Positions 41,161-52,300 of a DNA stretch of 64,000 nt are shown piece after piece. The translations under genes were made by a program, and so were the position numbers. Each line of letters starts with the position of its first letter. Positions within the stretch are counted from its first letter, which is position 1. Below the pieces are notes generated by a model. That model ran no database searches and was not told the origin of the DNA. It was given only the letters and a program-made list of their open reading frames with translations. This DNA is from an uncultured Lachnospiraceae bacterium (GTDB lineage Bacteria; Bacillota; Clostridia; Lachnospirales; Lachnospiraceae), in contig CACZBW010000007.1 of the NCBI GenBank assembly GCA_902779575.1, positions 1-64,000 of the forward strand. The letters run 5' to 3'.

Positions 41161-43443
41161 ATGATCGAAAAAATGCACGGGATAATCGACGAAATAACGC
41201 TTGATGCGGCCACTTTCCACAGTGAGAAGTTTCAACCTACCTTCATCAACTTCTTCTTTGGTAAGAACGGTGCTGGTAAGTCTACGGTCGCAAAAGCGTT
41301 TGAAGATCCTGCTGCCCTTCACTGGCAAGCTGGCGTCAATCCCGACAGCTATTCGATCCTGGTCTACAATCAGGATTTCATCAAGCGGAATTTTGATACT
41401 TATGGAGACCTTCAGGGCGTATTCACCTTGAGCGAGGAAAACGTCGAGATCCGTAAGCAGATCAACGAAAAAACCGCTGAGAGAGACGATACTGTGACTG
41501 CCGGAAAAGCAGCAGCTGGTGAACGGGATAAAAAGAAAGCCGAACTGGAGCCGTTGCAGTCAACGTTTCAGACCACATGCTGGGATTTCACAGAAGCCGT
41601 CCGCAGGACCTTCGAAAAGACCCAGAACGGGAAAAAGAAAAAGGCTCAGTTCTCTGAGGAGGTATTGTCCGGCCATCATGCAGCTGTCCATCACTCCATT
41701 GAAGAGATCAGTGCCCTATACGATATCGCTTATGATCCGAACGCCAAAAACTACAGCATATTCAAGTCTTCCAATGACCTGACTGCGGTTTTTGACCTGA
41801 GCGGGTTGCCGTTGTTGGGGAAAGCGATCACCAGCAGCAGTGATACTGAGTTTGCCCGATTCATGAAGGCCATCAAGGCGACTGACTGGGTAAAATCCGG
41901 GCATGCGGCCTATGCTAAGCATGCAGACGGCAAGTGCCCATTTTGTCAGCAAGACCTGCCGGAGTCTTTCGAGAAAGATATCGCGGAGTGCTTTGACGAG
42001 GAATATCAGCAGGACATCGCCGCGCTGGGGGCATTCCAGACCGCGTACTCTGATAAGATGGAGCAGCTTCTTGCCCTCCTGCGGGCCAACCTTACGGATG
42101 TTTTTCCGAAAGTTGACACCAGGGATTATGAGAAGAAGCTGGCGCAGCTGGAAAGCCGTATCACGACAAACCTGCAGCGCATCGCGGAAAAGATGACTGC
42201 TCCGGCAAAAACCGTGGAGCTTCTGGATACAGACACTCTGATTGGTGAACTTGATGACCTGATTACGGAGATCAATAAGCAGATCAAAGCCAACAATGAT
42301 ATTGTCAGCACCAAGCACGATAAGCAGTTGGAATGCTACCGTATGGTTTGGGAAGAGATCGCCTATATCCTGAAGGATGAGGTCTCGGCCTACATAAAGA
42401 GCAAGAAGGAAATTGAAGATGCTGCTGAAACGCTGGATAAGCGGGTGAAGGATCTTCAGAAAGACTACAAGAGGCTGTCCGCAGAAATCACGGATCTCAA
42501 CTCCAAAGTGGTCAACACGAAGATGACCGTGGATAGCATCAATGCCCACCTGAATGACTCCGGTTTTGAAGGCTTCCGTCTACAAGAGAAGGCCGGTGTC
42601 AAAGGCGTGTACGAAGTGATCCGCGAGGATGGAAAAGTCGCCGAGAACCTGAGTGAGGGTGAGCGGAACTTCATCGCGTTCCTGTACTTCTACCATATCG
42701 TTCGCGGTAGCAGGTCAGAACAGGAAGCTGGAAAAGACAAAATCGTTGTCATCGATGATCCGGTTTCCAGTATGGACAGCAGTGCGCTCTTTATCGTCAG
42801 TGCCCTTGTCAGGGAGATGCTGGGCGTCTGCAGCAACAACGTCAGGTTGGAAGGACACGAATATGAAGGGACGTACATCAAGCAGATGTTCGTCCTTACC
42901 CATAATGCATTCTTCCACAGGGAAATAACCTATAACATGGTTAGCCACTACCGGTATGTTTCCTTCTATCAAGTCAACAAGAAGAAAAATATCTCCACCC
43001 TTGAGCATTGCGTTGAGGAGGCAAAGAGAGTTAGCGAGAAGGACCGGAACTACAATCCGGTTAAGAATTCCTACTCTGCCCTGTGGGAGGAATACGACCG
43101 ACTGGATTCACCGATCCCGCTTATGAACGTAATCCGACGTATTCTGGAATACTACTTCCTCCAGCTTTGCGGATATGAAAGCGATGAACTCTGCCGGATC
43201 GTTCTGGAAGATAATAAGGAAAGATTCATGACACCGGTTGAAGGCGGCGCTCCGGATTACACGAAATTCCATCTGGCGCAGGCGATGCTCTCTTACATCA
43301 AACGTAGCGACTCGTTTAACGACGGCCTGCACTTTGTAGACGAGAGCATCGACTGCAAGCAATACAAAGACGCTTTCTGGATCATCTTTGAAGCTATGAA
43401 CCAGACACAGCACTACCATATGATGATGAACGAAAAAGAGTGA
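41161..43443 (+). CDS. AAA_13-type ABC ATPase (RloC/PrrC-like architecture), putative defence sensor-effector
   Basis: 760 residues. Walker A GKNGAGKST at 34-42, a coiled-coil middle with a CPFCQQDLP zinc-hook-like pair (Cys259, Cys262), the ABC signature LSEGERNFIAFLYF near 497 and Walker B IVVIDDPVSSMDSS near 528-541, followed by LTHNAFFHREI (switch His). This split ABC-coiled coil-hook plan is that of AAA_13 proteins such as RloC, which couple DNA damage sensing to a toxic C-terminal part. The C-terminal ~180 residues (from LEHCVEEAKRVSEKDRN) are not a recognisable anticodon nuclease. It is followed by a 66-base gap, then the helicase. Confidence 0.83.
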   Translation: MIEKMHGIIDEITLDAATFHSEKFQPTFINFFFGKNGAGKSTVAKAFEDPAALHWQAGVNPDSYSILVYNQDFIKRNFDTYGDLQGVFTLSEENVEIRKQINEKTAERDDTVTAGKAAAGERDKKKAELEPLQSTFQTTCWDFTEAVRRTFEKTQNGKKKKAQFSEEVLSGHHAAVHHSIEEISALYDIAYDPNAKNYSIFKSSNDLTAVFDLSGLPLLGKAITSSSDTEFARFMKAIKATDWVKSGHAAYAKHADGKCPFCQQDLPESFEKDIAECFDEEYQQDIAALGAFQTAYSDKMEQLLALLRANLTDVFPKVDTRDYEKKLAQLESRITTNLQRIAEKMTAPAKTVELLDTDTLIGELDDLITEINKQIKANNDIVSTKHDKQLECYRMVWEEIAYILKDEVSAYIKSKKEIEDAAETLDKRVKDLQKDYKRLSAEITDLNSKVVNTKMTVDSINAHLNDSGFEGFRLQEKAGVKGVYEVIREDGKVAENLSEGERNFIAFLYFYHIVRGSRSEQEAGKDKIVVIDDPVSSMDSSALFIVSALVREMLGVCSNNVRLEGHEYEGTYIKQMFVLTHNAFFHREITYNMVSHYRYVSFYQVNKKKNISTLEHCVEEAKRVSEKDRNYNPVKNSYSALWEEYDRLDSPIPLMNVIRRILEYYFLQLCGYESDELCRIVLEDNKERFMTPVEGGAPDYTKFHLAQAMLSYIKRSDSFNDGLHFVDESIDCKQYKDAFWIIFEAMNQTQHYHMMMNEKE

Positions 43444-43509
43444 GTCCGCTGCTCGGACACTGGAAATTAATTATGGAAAATGCTCCGTAAGGATAAGGAG
43501 GCGGGCTAT

Positions 43510-46500
43510 ATGAAGATATTTGATAATGTCACGGAGATCGTCCGTGACGACATGGAGAAGAGCATAAAAAAAGGTAGCAAGGTTTCCATAGCAGCTGCCT
43601 GCTTCTCCATGTACGCATATCAGGAACTGAAGGACCAGCTGGCAAAGGTCGACGAGTTCCGGTTCATCTTCACTTCTCCCACCTTTATCAAGGAGCGTGC
43701 AGAGAAGCAGAAGCGGGAGTTTTATATTCCGCGCCTGAGTCGCGAGACCAGCCTTTATGGCACGGAGTTTGAAATCAAGCTGCGCAACGAGATGACCCAG
43801 CGTGCCATCGCTAAGGAGTGCGCACAATGGATCAGCCAGAAGGCAGTTTTCAAGTCCAACATCACAGGTGAGAACATGGGCGGTTTTATGACCGTCGACG
43901 ATTCATCAGAGCAGGTGGCCTACATGCCACTGGGTGGTTTCACCACGGTGGATATTGGCTGCGAGCGCGGCAACAACAGCTACAACATGGTCAACCGCAT
44001 GGAGGCTCCCTTCGCCACGCAGTACATGCAGCTCTTTGAGACGCTCTGGAACGATCGCGAGAAGATGCAGGATGTGACGGACACCGTCATCGAGAACATC
44101 GCCAACGCCTACAACGAAAACTCACCGGAGTTCATCTACTACATGGTGCTCTACCATGTGTTCAGTGAGTTCCTGGATGATATCTCCGAAGACGTCCTGC
44201 CCAACGAGGCCACGGGCTTCAAGCAGAGTAAGATCTGGAGCATGCTGTACGACTTCCAGCGGGACGCGGTGCTGGCTATCATTAACAAACTGGAGCAGTA
44301 CAACGGATGTATCCTCGCGGACAGCGTTGGCCTCGGTAAGACCTTCACCGCGCTGGCGGTCATCAAGTACTACGAGAACCGTAACAAGTCCGTATTGGTC
44401 CTCTGCCCAAAGAAGCTGGCCGAGAACTGGAACACGTACAAGGACAACTATGTCAACAATCCCATTGCCAGCGACCGGCTGAACTACGATGTGCTTTTTC
44501 ACACGGACCTCTCCCGGAACGGCGGCTTTTCCAACGGCCTCGATCTGGATCGTCTGAACTGGGGTAACTATGACCTGGTGGTCATCGACGAGTCCCATAA
44601 CTTCCGCAACGGTGCCGGAACCCACGCGAATACGCAGGAGAATCGGTACGTCCGGTTGATGGACAAAGTAATCCGCGCCGGAGTAAAGACCAAGGTGCTG
44701 ATGCTCTCGGCCACGCCGGTCAACAACCGTTTCGTGGACTTGAAGAATCAGCTGGCCCTTGCCTACGAGGGCAATCCGGAATTTATCAACGACAAGCTGG
44801 ACACCAAGAAGCCCATCGAGGAGATCTTCCGGCAAGCCCAGAAGGCCTTCAATGCGTGGAGTAAGCTGGACCCGGAGGACCGGACCACGGATGCGCTGCT
44901 GCGCACGCTGGACTTCGACTTCTTCGAGGTGCTGGACAGCGTTACCATTGCACGGTCCAGAAAGCATATCGAGAAATACTACAACACGGCGGAGATCGGG
45001 AAGTTCCCGGAGCGTCTGAAACCCATCTCCAAGCGGCCCAGTCTGACGGACCTGAACTCCGCCATCAATTACAACCAGATCTACGAGCAACTGATGCTCC
45101 TCAGTCTGGTCATATACACACCGTCAAACTACATCTTCCCCAGCAAGCTGTCGAAGTACATCGACCTGACGCACAACAAGGGGAACAACCTGACCCAGCG
45201 TGGCCGTGAGCAAGGTATCCAGCGCCTCATGAGCATCAATCTTCTGAAACGGCTGGAAAGCTCCGTTTACTCCTTTAACCTGACCCTGAAGCGCATCCTC
45301 GAGCTAATCAACAAGACCATCGACGCCATCGACCGGTTTGAGAAATACGGTAGCGCAGATCTGGACATGTATGAGGCCTCCGACAACGACTTCGATATGG
45401 AGGACGGTAATACCGACTTCTTCACGGTCGGCAAGAAGGTGCAGATCGACCTTGCTGATATGGACTACAAGACATGGCGAGAGGAGCTGCGGCAGGACGC
45501 GGATACCCTTGAGCTTCTGACTCTGATGGTCGCGGATATCACACCGGAGCACGACACCAAGCTGCAGACTCTGCTGGCGTTGTTGGATGAGAAAATTGCA
45601 CATCCCATCAATGCAGGCAACAAGAAGGTCTTGATCTTCTCGGCATTCTCAGACACGGCGGACTATTTATACGACAACGTCAGCGTTTACATGAAGAAAA
45701 AATACGGTCTCGACACTGCCATGATCACCGGCACGGTAGACGGTAGGACGACTATCAAGGGGCTGAAAGCCTCGCTGAACAACGTGCTGACCTGCTTCTC
45801 TCCGATATCCAAGAGTAAGGATGTCCTCATGCCGAACAATCCGGCTGAGATTGACATCCTTATCGCCACAGACTGCATTTCCGAAGGCCAGAATCTTCAG
45901 GACTGCGATTACCTCGTGAACTACGACATCCACTGGAATCCGGTGCGCATTATCCAGCGTTTTGGACGTATCGACCGTATCGGTAGCAAGAATGAATTCA
46001 TCCAGCTGGTGAACTTTTGGCCTGATATGACCTTGGACGACTACATCAACCTGAAGTCCCGCGTGGAGACGCGTATGAAGATATCCGTCATGACTTCCAC
46101 CGGCGACGACGACTTGATCAATCCGGAGGAAAAGGGCGATCTAGAGTATCGCAAGGCGCAGCTCAAACGCCTGCAGGAAGAGGTCGTGGACATCGAGGAT
46201 ATGTCCTCCGGCATCTCCATCATGGATCTCGGCCTGAATGAGTTCCGGCTGGACCTGCTGGAGTACGTGAAGCACCACGACGACCTGAACAAGAAACCGA
46301 AGGGACTTCACGCTGTGGTCCCGGCTGATGAGGAGAATCCGCAAGGTGTCATCTTCGTGCTGAAGAACATCAACAACAGCGTCAATATTGACAACCAGAA
46401 TCGTATCCACCCCTTCTATATGGTCTACATCGGAATAGACGGGGAAATCGTATGTGACTACCTGAATCCGAAGAAGCTGCTGGATACCATCCGGCTTTTG

Positions 46501-46740
46501 TGCCGTGGCCGCAGCATACCTGTACCGGTCCTCTGCAACGCATTTAATGTGGAGACGGACGATGGCCGGAACATGGCTGAGATGTCCGAGCTGCTCAGCG
46601 AGGCGATCAACTCGATCATCGACGTCAAGGAGGAGAGCGACATTGACAGCCTATTCTCCGCAGGGGGAACCTCTGCCCTGATGTCGGAGATCAGCGGACT
46701 GGACGACTTTGAGCTGATTTGCTTTCTCGTGGTCAAGTGA
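43510..46740 (+). CDS. SNF2-type helicase with PLD-like N-terminal domain
   Basis: 1076 residues from ATG 43510 (AAGGAGGCGGGCTAT upstream). Residues about 1-170 resemble the PLD-like N-domain of defence helicases (VSIAAACFSMYAYQELKDQL), although no HxK pair is evident. Helicase motif I ADSVGLGKTFTALAVIKYY (Lys277), motif II VVIDESHNFRNG (Asp360), III MLSATPVNNRF, V DILIATDCISEGQNLQDCDY and VI IIQRFGRIDRIGS. It likely remodels or tracks along DNA for the restriction genes downstream, with which it is nearly contiguous (13 bases to DUF4391). Confidence 0.88.
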   Translation: MKIFDNVTEIVRDDMEKSIKKGSKVSIAAACFSMYAYQELKDQLAKVDEFRFIFTSPTFIKERAEKQKREFYIPRLSRETSLYGTEFEIKLRNEMTQRAIAKECAQWISQKAVFKSNITGENMGGFMTVDDSSEQVAYMPLGGFTTVDIGCERGNNSYNMVNRMEAPFATQYMQLFETLWNDREKMQDVTDTVIENIANAYNENSPEFIYYMVLYHVFSEFLDDISEDVLPNEATGFKQSKIWSMLYDFQRDAVLAIINKLEQYNGCILADSVGLGKTFTALAVIKYYENRNKSVLVLCPKKLAENWNTYKDNYVNNPIASDRLNYDVLFHTDLSRNGGFSNGLDLDRLNWGNYDLVVIDESHNFRNGAGTHANTQENRYVRLMDKVIRAGVKTKVLMLSATPVNNRFVDLKNQLALAYEGNPEFINDKLDTKKPIEEIFRQAQKAFNAWSKLDPEDRTTDALLRTLDFDFFEVLDSVTIARSRKHIEKYYNTAEIGKFPERLKPISKRPSLTDLNSAINYNQIYEQLMLLSLVIYTPSNYIFPSKLSKYIDLTHNKGNNLTQRGREQGIQRLMSINLLKRLESSVYSFNLTLKRILELINKTIDAIDRFEKYGSADLDMYEASDNDFDMEDGNTDFFTVGKKVQIDLADMDYKTWREELRQDADTLELLTLMVADITPEHDTKLQTLLALLDEKIAHPINAGNKKVLIFSAFSDTADYLYDNVSVYMKKKYGLDTAMITGTVDGRTTIKGLKASLNNVLTCFSPISKSKDVLMPNNPAEIDILIATDCISEGQNLQDCDYLVNYDIHWNPVRIIQRFGRIDRIGSKNEFIQLVNFWPDMTLDDYINLKSRVETRMKISVMTSTGDDDLINPEEKGDLEYRKAQLKRLQEEVVDIEDMSSGISIMDLGLNEFRLDLLEYVKHHDDLNKKPKGLHAVVPADEENPQGVIFVLKNINNSVNIDNQNRIHPFYMVYIGIDGEIVCDYLNPKKLLDTIRLLCRGRSIPVPVLCNAFNVETDDGRNMAEMSELLSEAINSIIDVKEESDIDSLFSAGGTSALMSEISGLDDFELICFLVVK

Positions 46741-46753
46741 GGGGGAACTGCCT

Positions 46754-47407
46754 ATGATTGGATTACCAAAGACAACGGAATTCAACAAACGGATTCCGAA
46801 ACAAAAATTCTATGAGAATTTGTCCGTCACACCAGCCATGAAGCGGATATTCGTAGAGCAGATCAAGACCATCTACTGGAGGAACAAGATCGCTGCGTCT
46901 ACCATCAATCTATCAGCAGGAGAAACCGTGACCGAGGTAGAAGTCTTCGAGGTGAAGCTCAACACCAGCCCACTTGATGAATCGGTCCTCCGGCAGATGG
47001 ACAAGGAAATCCCATACCACATCATCTTCCTGCTGGAGTATGAAGGACGGTATCAGGCATGGACTGCATACAAGGAGGCGGCATCATCCGGCACAAGTGC
47101 CTTCAAGGTTGGGACCTACTATCACACCGATTGGCTGCCCGAGAACGAGTTGCCGCTGAAGTTGGAGGGGCTGAGCATCGATGCCGCCTATGAAAACTTC
47201 GTGCGGCAGATTGCCGGTGATGCGCTGGAGCCGGAGACTACCGACGAGTCATTAGCAGAATCCGTGGTCAGAACAGAGCGCCGCAAGGAACTTGAAAAGC
47301 AAATAGCAAAAATGCAGGTCAATGTGCGGAAAGAGAAACAGCTGAACAAGCAGGTACAGCTGAATGCAGAACTGAAGAAGCTCAAAAAAGAACTGGAGGA
47401 AATATAG
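46754..47407 (+). CDS. DUF4391 protein
   Basis: 217 residues, MIGLPKTTEFNKRIPKQKFY start typical of DUF4391, then IKTIYWRNKIAASTINLSAG, and a C-terminal coiled coil rich in Lys/Glu/Gln. DUF4391 genes accompany helicase and type III modification genes in many genomes; the molecular role is unknown. It is 2 bases from the Mod gene, so translation is coupled. Confidence 0.85.
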   Translation: MIGLPKTTEFNKRIPKQKFYENLSVTPAMKRIFVEQIKTIYWRNKIAASTINLSAGETVTEVEVFEVKLNTSPLDESVLRQMDKEIPYHIIFLLEYEGRYQAWTAYKEAASSGTSAFKVGTYYHTDWLPENELPLKLEGLSIDAAYENFVRQIAGDALEPETTDESLAESVVRTERRKELEKQIAKMQVNVRKEKQLNKQVQLNAELKKLKKELEEI

Positions 47408-47409
47408 TC

Positions 47410-49296
47410 ATGGAGAAAATGAGAATGGAGTCGGTGGATATGACTGCGCAGAATATCGAGAAGATCGCTGCCTTGTTTCCGAATTGTATCACCGAGGTGA
47501 AAGGTGAAGACAGCAAGCTGAAGAAGGTTGTCAACTTCGATTTACTCCGTCAGATGCTCTCCAGAGAGGTGCTGGAGGGTAACGAGGCATATGAGTTCAC
47601 GTGGGTTGGCAAGAAGGCTGCTATAGTAGAGGCTAATAAACCCATCCGTAAGACATTGCGCCCATGCCCTGAAGAGTCTGTGAACTGGGATACTACAGAG
47701 AACCTGTATATCGAGGGCGATAATCTGGAAGTATTAAAACTCCTTCAGGAGAGTTATCTGAATCAGATTAAGATGATTTATATCGATCCGCCGTATAACA
47801 CAGGAAGTGATTTTATTTATCCTGATTCTTTTATAATGGATAGCGACGAATATGAGACAGGAGCAGGCTATTTCGATGAAGATGGGAATGTAAACTATAG
47901 TCGTGAAAATGGAGATGCGCAGGGGAGATATCACTCAGATTGGTGTTCTCTGGTTTATTCCAGATTGATGCTTGCCAGAAATCTGCTCTCGGAGGATGGC
48001 ATTTTATTTGCTTCAATCGATGACAATGAATTATATAACCTAATAAAAATCGGTCAAGATGTATTTGGTGCGAAGAACTATATCGCGACCTTTGTGTGGG
48101 AAAAAAGAAAAACAAGAGAGAATAGAAAGATTGTCTCTGTTCGCCATGATTATATAGTGTGTTTTGTTAAGGACTATGAAAAAAGGGCGAATGCTATAGG
48201 TCTTGAAGAAATGGATGACGCAGCTAAGGATCGATATAAGAATCCTGACAATGATCCGAGAGGAGTCTGGACATCTGTTCCTGCTATTGCACAAGCAGGT
48301 CACGGAACTAAAAGTCAATTTTACACAATAGTTAGCCCCAATGGTAAAAGATTTGATCCGCCATCGGGTTCTTGTTGGAGATATACGAGAGAAAAGATGG
48401 AAGAAGCGATCGCAGATAATCGCATCTGGTTCGGCTCTGATGGTAATGGAGTTCCTCGGATTAAAAAGTTTATAAGCGAAGGGAAACAAGGATTAACACC
48501 AGAAACAATGCTATTTGCCGATAAAGTTGGAACAAACGATTCAGCAAAACGAGAGTTAGTATCTTTGTTCGATGGTGTTGCTGTGTTTGAAACACCTAAG
48601 CCGGTATCGCTCATTAAACATTTGGTGAATATTTGTAATGGTGGCGAAAATGGGATATTTATGGATTTCTTTAGCGGAACAGCGACCACAGCACATGCTG
48701 TCATTAAACAAAACGCTGAAGATAATGGCCATAGAAAATTCATTATGATTCAATTACCAGAACCTTGTGTTGATGGTAGTGAAGCAAAAAAGGCAGGGTA
48801 TTCTACAATATGTGATATTGGGAAAGAACGCATACGTCGCGCCGGAGCAAAGATCAAAGAAGACAGTCCTCTGACTACACAGGATTTGGATATAGGATTC
48901 CGTGTACTCAAATTAGATGATGGCAACATGAATGACGTATATTATGCTGCAGGTGACTACACACAGGGACTTCTTACAATGCTGGAATCCAACGTGAAAG
49001 CTGACCGCACCGACCTCGACCTGCTCTTCGGGTGTTTGCTGGAGTGGGGGCTTCCACTTTCAATGCCATATACATCGGAGCAAATTGATGCCTGCACTGT
49101 CCACACATACAATGATGGGGACTTGATCGCCTGCTTTGATGAGAATATTCCTGATTCTGTAATCAAGGAAATTGCCAAGCGCCAACCACTCCGTGCTGTC
49201 TTCCGCGACAGCAGCTTCAACGGTAGTCCTGCCAAAATCAATGTAGGCGAGATCTTTAAGATGCTCGCACCAGATACGAGGGTCAAGGTAATCTAA
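47410..49296 (+). CDS. mod: Type III restriction-modification methylase (Mod)
   Basis: 628 residues. Catalytic motif MIYIDPPYNTGSDFIY (Asp126), and SAM-binding FMDFFSGTATTAHAVIKQ (about 417-434) after it: the beta-class order of type III Mod. Residues about 175-400 are the target recognition region. The DNA from about 47,760 to 48,940 is visibly richer in A/T and codon-different than both ends, which points to a swapped recognition cassette. It methylates adenine in a short asymmetric site and gives Res its specificity. Confidence 0.93.
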   Translation: MEKMRMESVDMTAQNIEKIAALFPNCITEVKGEDSKLKKVVNFDLLRQMLSREVLEGNEAYEFTWVGKKAAIVEANKPIRKTLRPCPEESVNWDTTENLYIEGDNLEVLKLLQESYLNQIKMIYIDPPYNTGSDFIYPDSFIMDSDEYETGAGYFDEDGNVNYSRENGDAQGRYHSDWCSLVYSRLMLARNLLSEDGILFASIDDNELYNLIKIGQDVFGAKNYIATFVWEKRKTRENRKIVSVRHDYIVCFVKDYEKRANAIGLEEMDDAAKDRYKNPDNDPRGVWTSVPAIAQAGHGTKSQFYTIVSPNGKRFDPPSGSCWRYTREKMEEAIADNRIWFGSDGNGVPRIKKFISEGKQGLTPETMLFADKVGTNDSAKRELVSLFDGVAVFETPKPVSLIKHLVNICNGGENGIFMDFFSGTATTAHAVIKQNAEDNGHRKFIMIQLPEPCVDGSEAKKAGYSTICDIGKERIRRAGAKIKEDSPLTTQDLDIGFRVLKLDDGNMNDVYYAAGDYTQGLLTMLESNVKADRTDLDLLFGCLLEWGLPLSMPYTSEQIDACTVHTYNDGDLIACFDENIPDSVIKEIAKRQPLRAVFRDSSFNGSPAKINVGEIFKMLAPDTRVKVI

Positions 49297-49312
49297 AGGA
49301 GGTGGCGTCCCG

Positions 49313-52300
49313 ATGAGGATACAGTACAAACATCAAAAATTTCAAGCCGACGCTGCCAAGGCCGTTGTGGATGTCTTTGCCGGTCAGCCTTACCTGACAC
49401 CTTCATACATGATGGATAGAGGATCTGGCTATATCCAGCAGAGCTTGACGGACGAAGAGGACTTTACTGGCTGGAGCAACCATCGGATCATCCCAGAGCT
49501 GAATGATCAACTGATTTTGGAGCATCTCCAGAAGATACAGCGGTCCAACCAGATTTCACCGTCTACCAAATTGGAAGGTCGTGCTGACGGCTACAACCTG
49601 ACCGTGGAGATGGAAACCGGCGTCGGCAAAACATATACCTACATTAAGACAATGTATGAGCTCAATCGCGCATACGGTTGGAGCAAGTTTATTATTATTG
49701 TGCCCAGCATCGCTATCCGTGAAGGTGTGTACAAGTCCTTCCAGATGACACAGGAGCACTTCACCGAGGAGTATGGAAAGAAGATTCGCTTCTTCATTTA
49801 TAACTCCTCCCATTTGACGGAGATCGACCGGTTTGCATCCGATAGCTCCATCAATGTCATGATCATCAATTCGCAGGCATTCAACGCTAAGGGCAAGGAT
49901 GCACGGCGTATCTACATGAAGCTGGATGAGTTTCGTTCCCGCAGGCCAATTGATATCATAGCCAAGACGAATCCGATCCTGATCATCGACGAGCCTCAAT
50001 CGGTTGAAGGTAAGCAGACGAAGGAGCGTCTGAAGGAGTTCCATCCGTTGCTGACCCTGAGATATTCCGCCACCCACAGGTCGGACAGTATTTACAACAT
50101 GGTCTATCGCCTCGATGCAATGGAGGCCTACAACAAGCGGCTGGTTAAGAAGATCGCCGTCAAGGGCATTTCCGAAACCGGCAGCGCAGCGACGACCAGC
50201 TATGTTTATTTGGAGGGAATCAACCTCTCCAAGAGCGACCCGACCGCCACACTGCAGTTCGATGTGAAGCAGGCTACCGGCACCAAGCCCAAGAGCCGGA
50301 TCGTAAAAATCGGGGACAACCTGTACGACTACTCCAACGGACTGGAAGAGTACCGCAACGGCTTTGTGGTGAAGGCTATTGATGGCCGTGACGACTCCGT
50401 TGAGTTCCTGAACGGAATTAAACTCTATGCCGGTGACGTGATTGGCAAAGTGGACGAGGACCAGCTCCGCCGCATTCAGATCCGGGAGACAATCCTCTCC
50501 CACATCCAGCGGGAGCGCCAGCTGTTCTATAAGGGCATCAAGGTTCTGAGCTTGTTCTTCATTGATGAAGTTAAGAACTACCGTGATTATGATGACGCGG
50601 GTCAGCCGATGAATGGCAAGTATGCCGCCATGTTTGAGGAAGAGTATGAGGATGTCGTCAGTACGATGCAGCTTGCTATCGGCGAGGACGACTACATCAA
50701 ATACCTGAACAGCATCAAGGCGTCCAAGACTCATGCCGGGTACTTCTCCGTGGACGGCAAGGGGAAAATGGTCGATCCCAAGGTAGGAAAGAAGGAAACT
50801 ACCTCTGACGACGTCAGCGCATATGAGCTGATCATGAAAAACAAGGAGCTTCTGCTGGACCGTGATCCGAAGAAGTCGCCAGTGCGTTTTATCTTTTCCC
50901 ACTCTGCCCTGCGCGAGGGCTGGGACAATCCTAATGTATTCCAGATCTGTACGCTGAAGCAGTCCAGCAGCGATGTCCGGAAGCGTCAGGAAGTGGGCCG
51001 TGGCCTGCGTCTGTGCGTCAATCAGGACGGCGAGCGTATGGACACCAATGCACTGGGGAACGACGTGCACAACGTCAACGTGCTGACGGTCATCGCCAGC
51101 GAGAGCTACGACTCCTTTGCCAAGGGTCTGCAGACAGAAATGGCGGATGCCGTGGCGGACCGTCCGCGTGCGGTCACAGTGGATTTGTTCGTGGGCAAGG
51201 TCATCAAAGACGACAAGGGCAACGAGCAGGTCATCGACCGCGACACCGCAGCCGCGATCCACTTCGATATGATTGTCAACGGCTATATTGACAAAAAGGG
51301 CATGCTAACCGACAAGTACTACGAGGACAAGGCCAACGGAGCGATCAAGGTCGCCGAGGAGGTCGCTGACTCCACCACTGCTGTCATTGAGATTGTCGAC
51401 TCTGTCTATGACGGCAAGAGCATGCAGCCTGAAAACGCTCGCAGTAATAACGTGGAGCTGCAGGTCGACGAGGACAAGCTGGCTATGCCAGAGTTCAAGG
51501 CTCTCTGGTCCCAGATTAACGCAAAGTCTGTCTACGTGGTGGACTTCGATACGAATGAGCTGGTCAAAAAGGCAATTGCCTCGTTGGACAGCAAGCTCCG
51601 TGTTTCCAAAATATACTTCAAGGTGGAGACCGGCGCGATGGACTCCATTAAATCAAAGGACGACTTGCTTAGCGGTGCTTCCTTCGTGAAAGAGGAGTCT
51701 GCGAGTTACAATGCGACCGTGACTGCCAGCTCAAACGTGAAGTACGATCTGGTGGGAAAGCTGGTAGACGAGACTGGTCTGACCCGGAAAGCTGTTATTG
51801 CCATCCTACAGGGCATCCAGCCGTGGGTGTTCAACCAGTTCAAAGACAATCCGGAGGAGTTCATCATCAAGGCGGCCTCCCTGATCAACGACCAGAAGGC
51901 TACTGCCATCATCGAACACATCACCTACGACGTTCTGGACGAACGTTATGGGATGGACGTTTTCACCGATCCCACCATCAAGGGCAAGCTCGGCGTAAAT
52001 GCCATGAAGGCCAAGAAGCATCTGTATGACCATATAGTCTACGATTCTACGGGTGAGCGGGACTTCGCCACGGATCTGGATACCAACGTGGACGTCGCGG
52101 TCTATGTAAAACTGCCAGATGGATTCTATATCTCGACACCAGTCGGCCACTACAATCCCGACTGGGCTATCGCCTTCTATGAGGGCAAGGTCAAACATAT
52201 TTACTTCGTGGCAGAGACCAAGGGCTCCATGAGTTCCATGCAGCTGAGGCTGATTGAGGAGTCCAAGATTCACTGCGCACGTGAGCATTTTAAGGCCATT

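Noticed and set aside
41161..43443. Calling the AAA ATPase a PrrC anticodon nuclease
   Set aside because: The ATPase and hook are RloC/PrrC-like, but I see no convincing anticodon-nuclease residues in the C-terminal part.
43510..46740. Calling the helicase DISARM DrmD or a BREX component
   Set aside because: Neither DISARM (drmABC) nor BREX (pglZ, brxC) partners are nearby.
49556..51262. 568-codon minus-strand open frame
   Set aside because: Antisense to Res, whose helicase motifs are intact on the plus strand.
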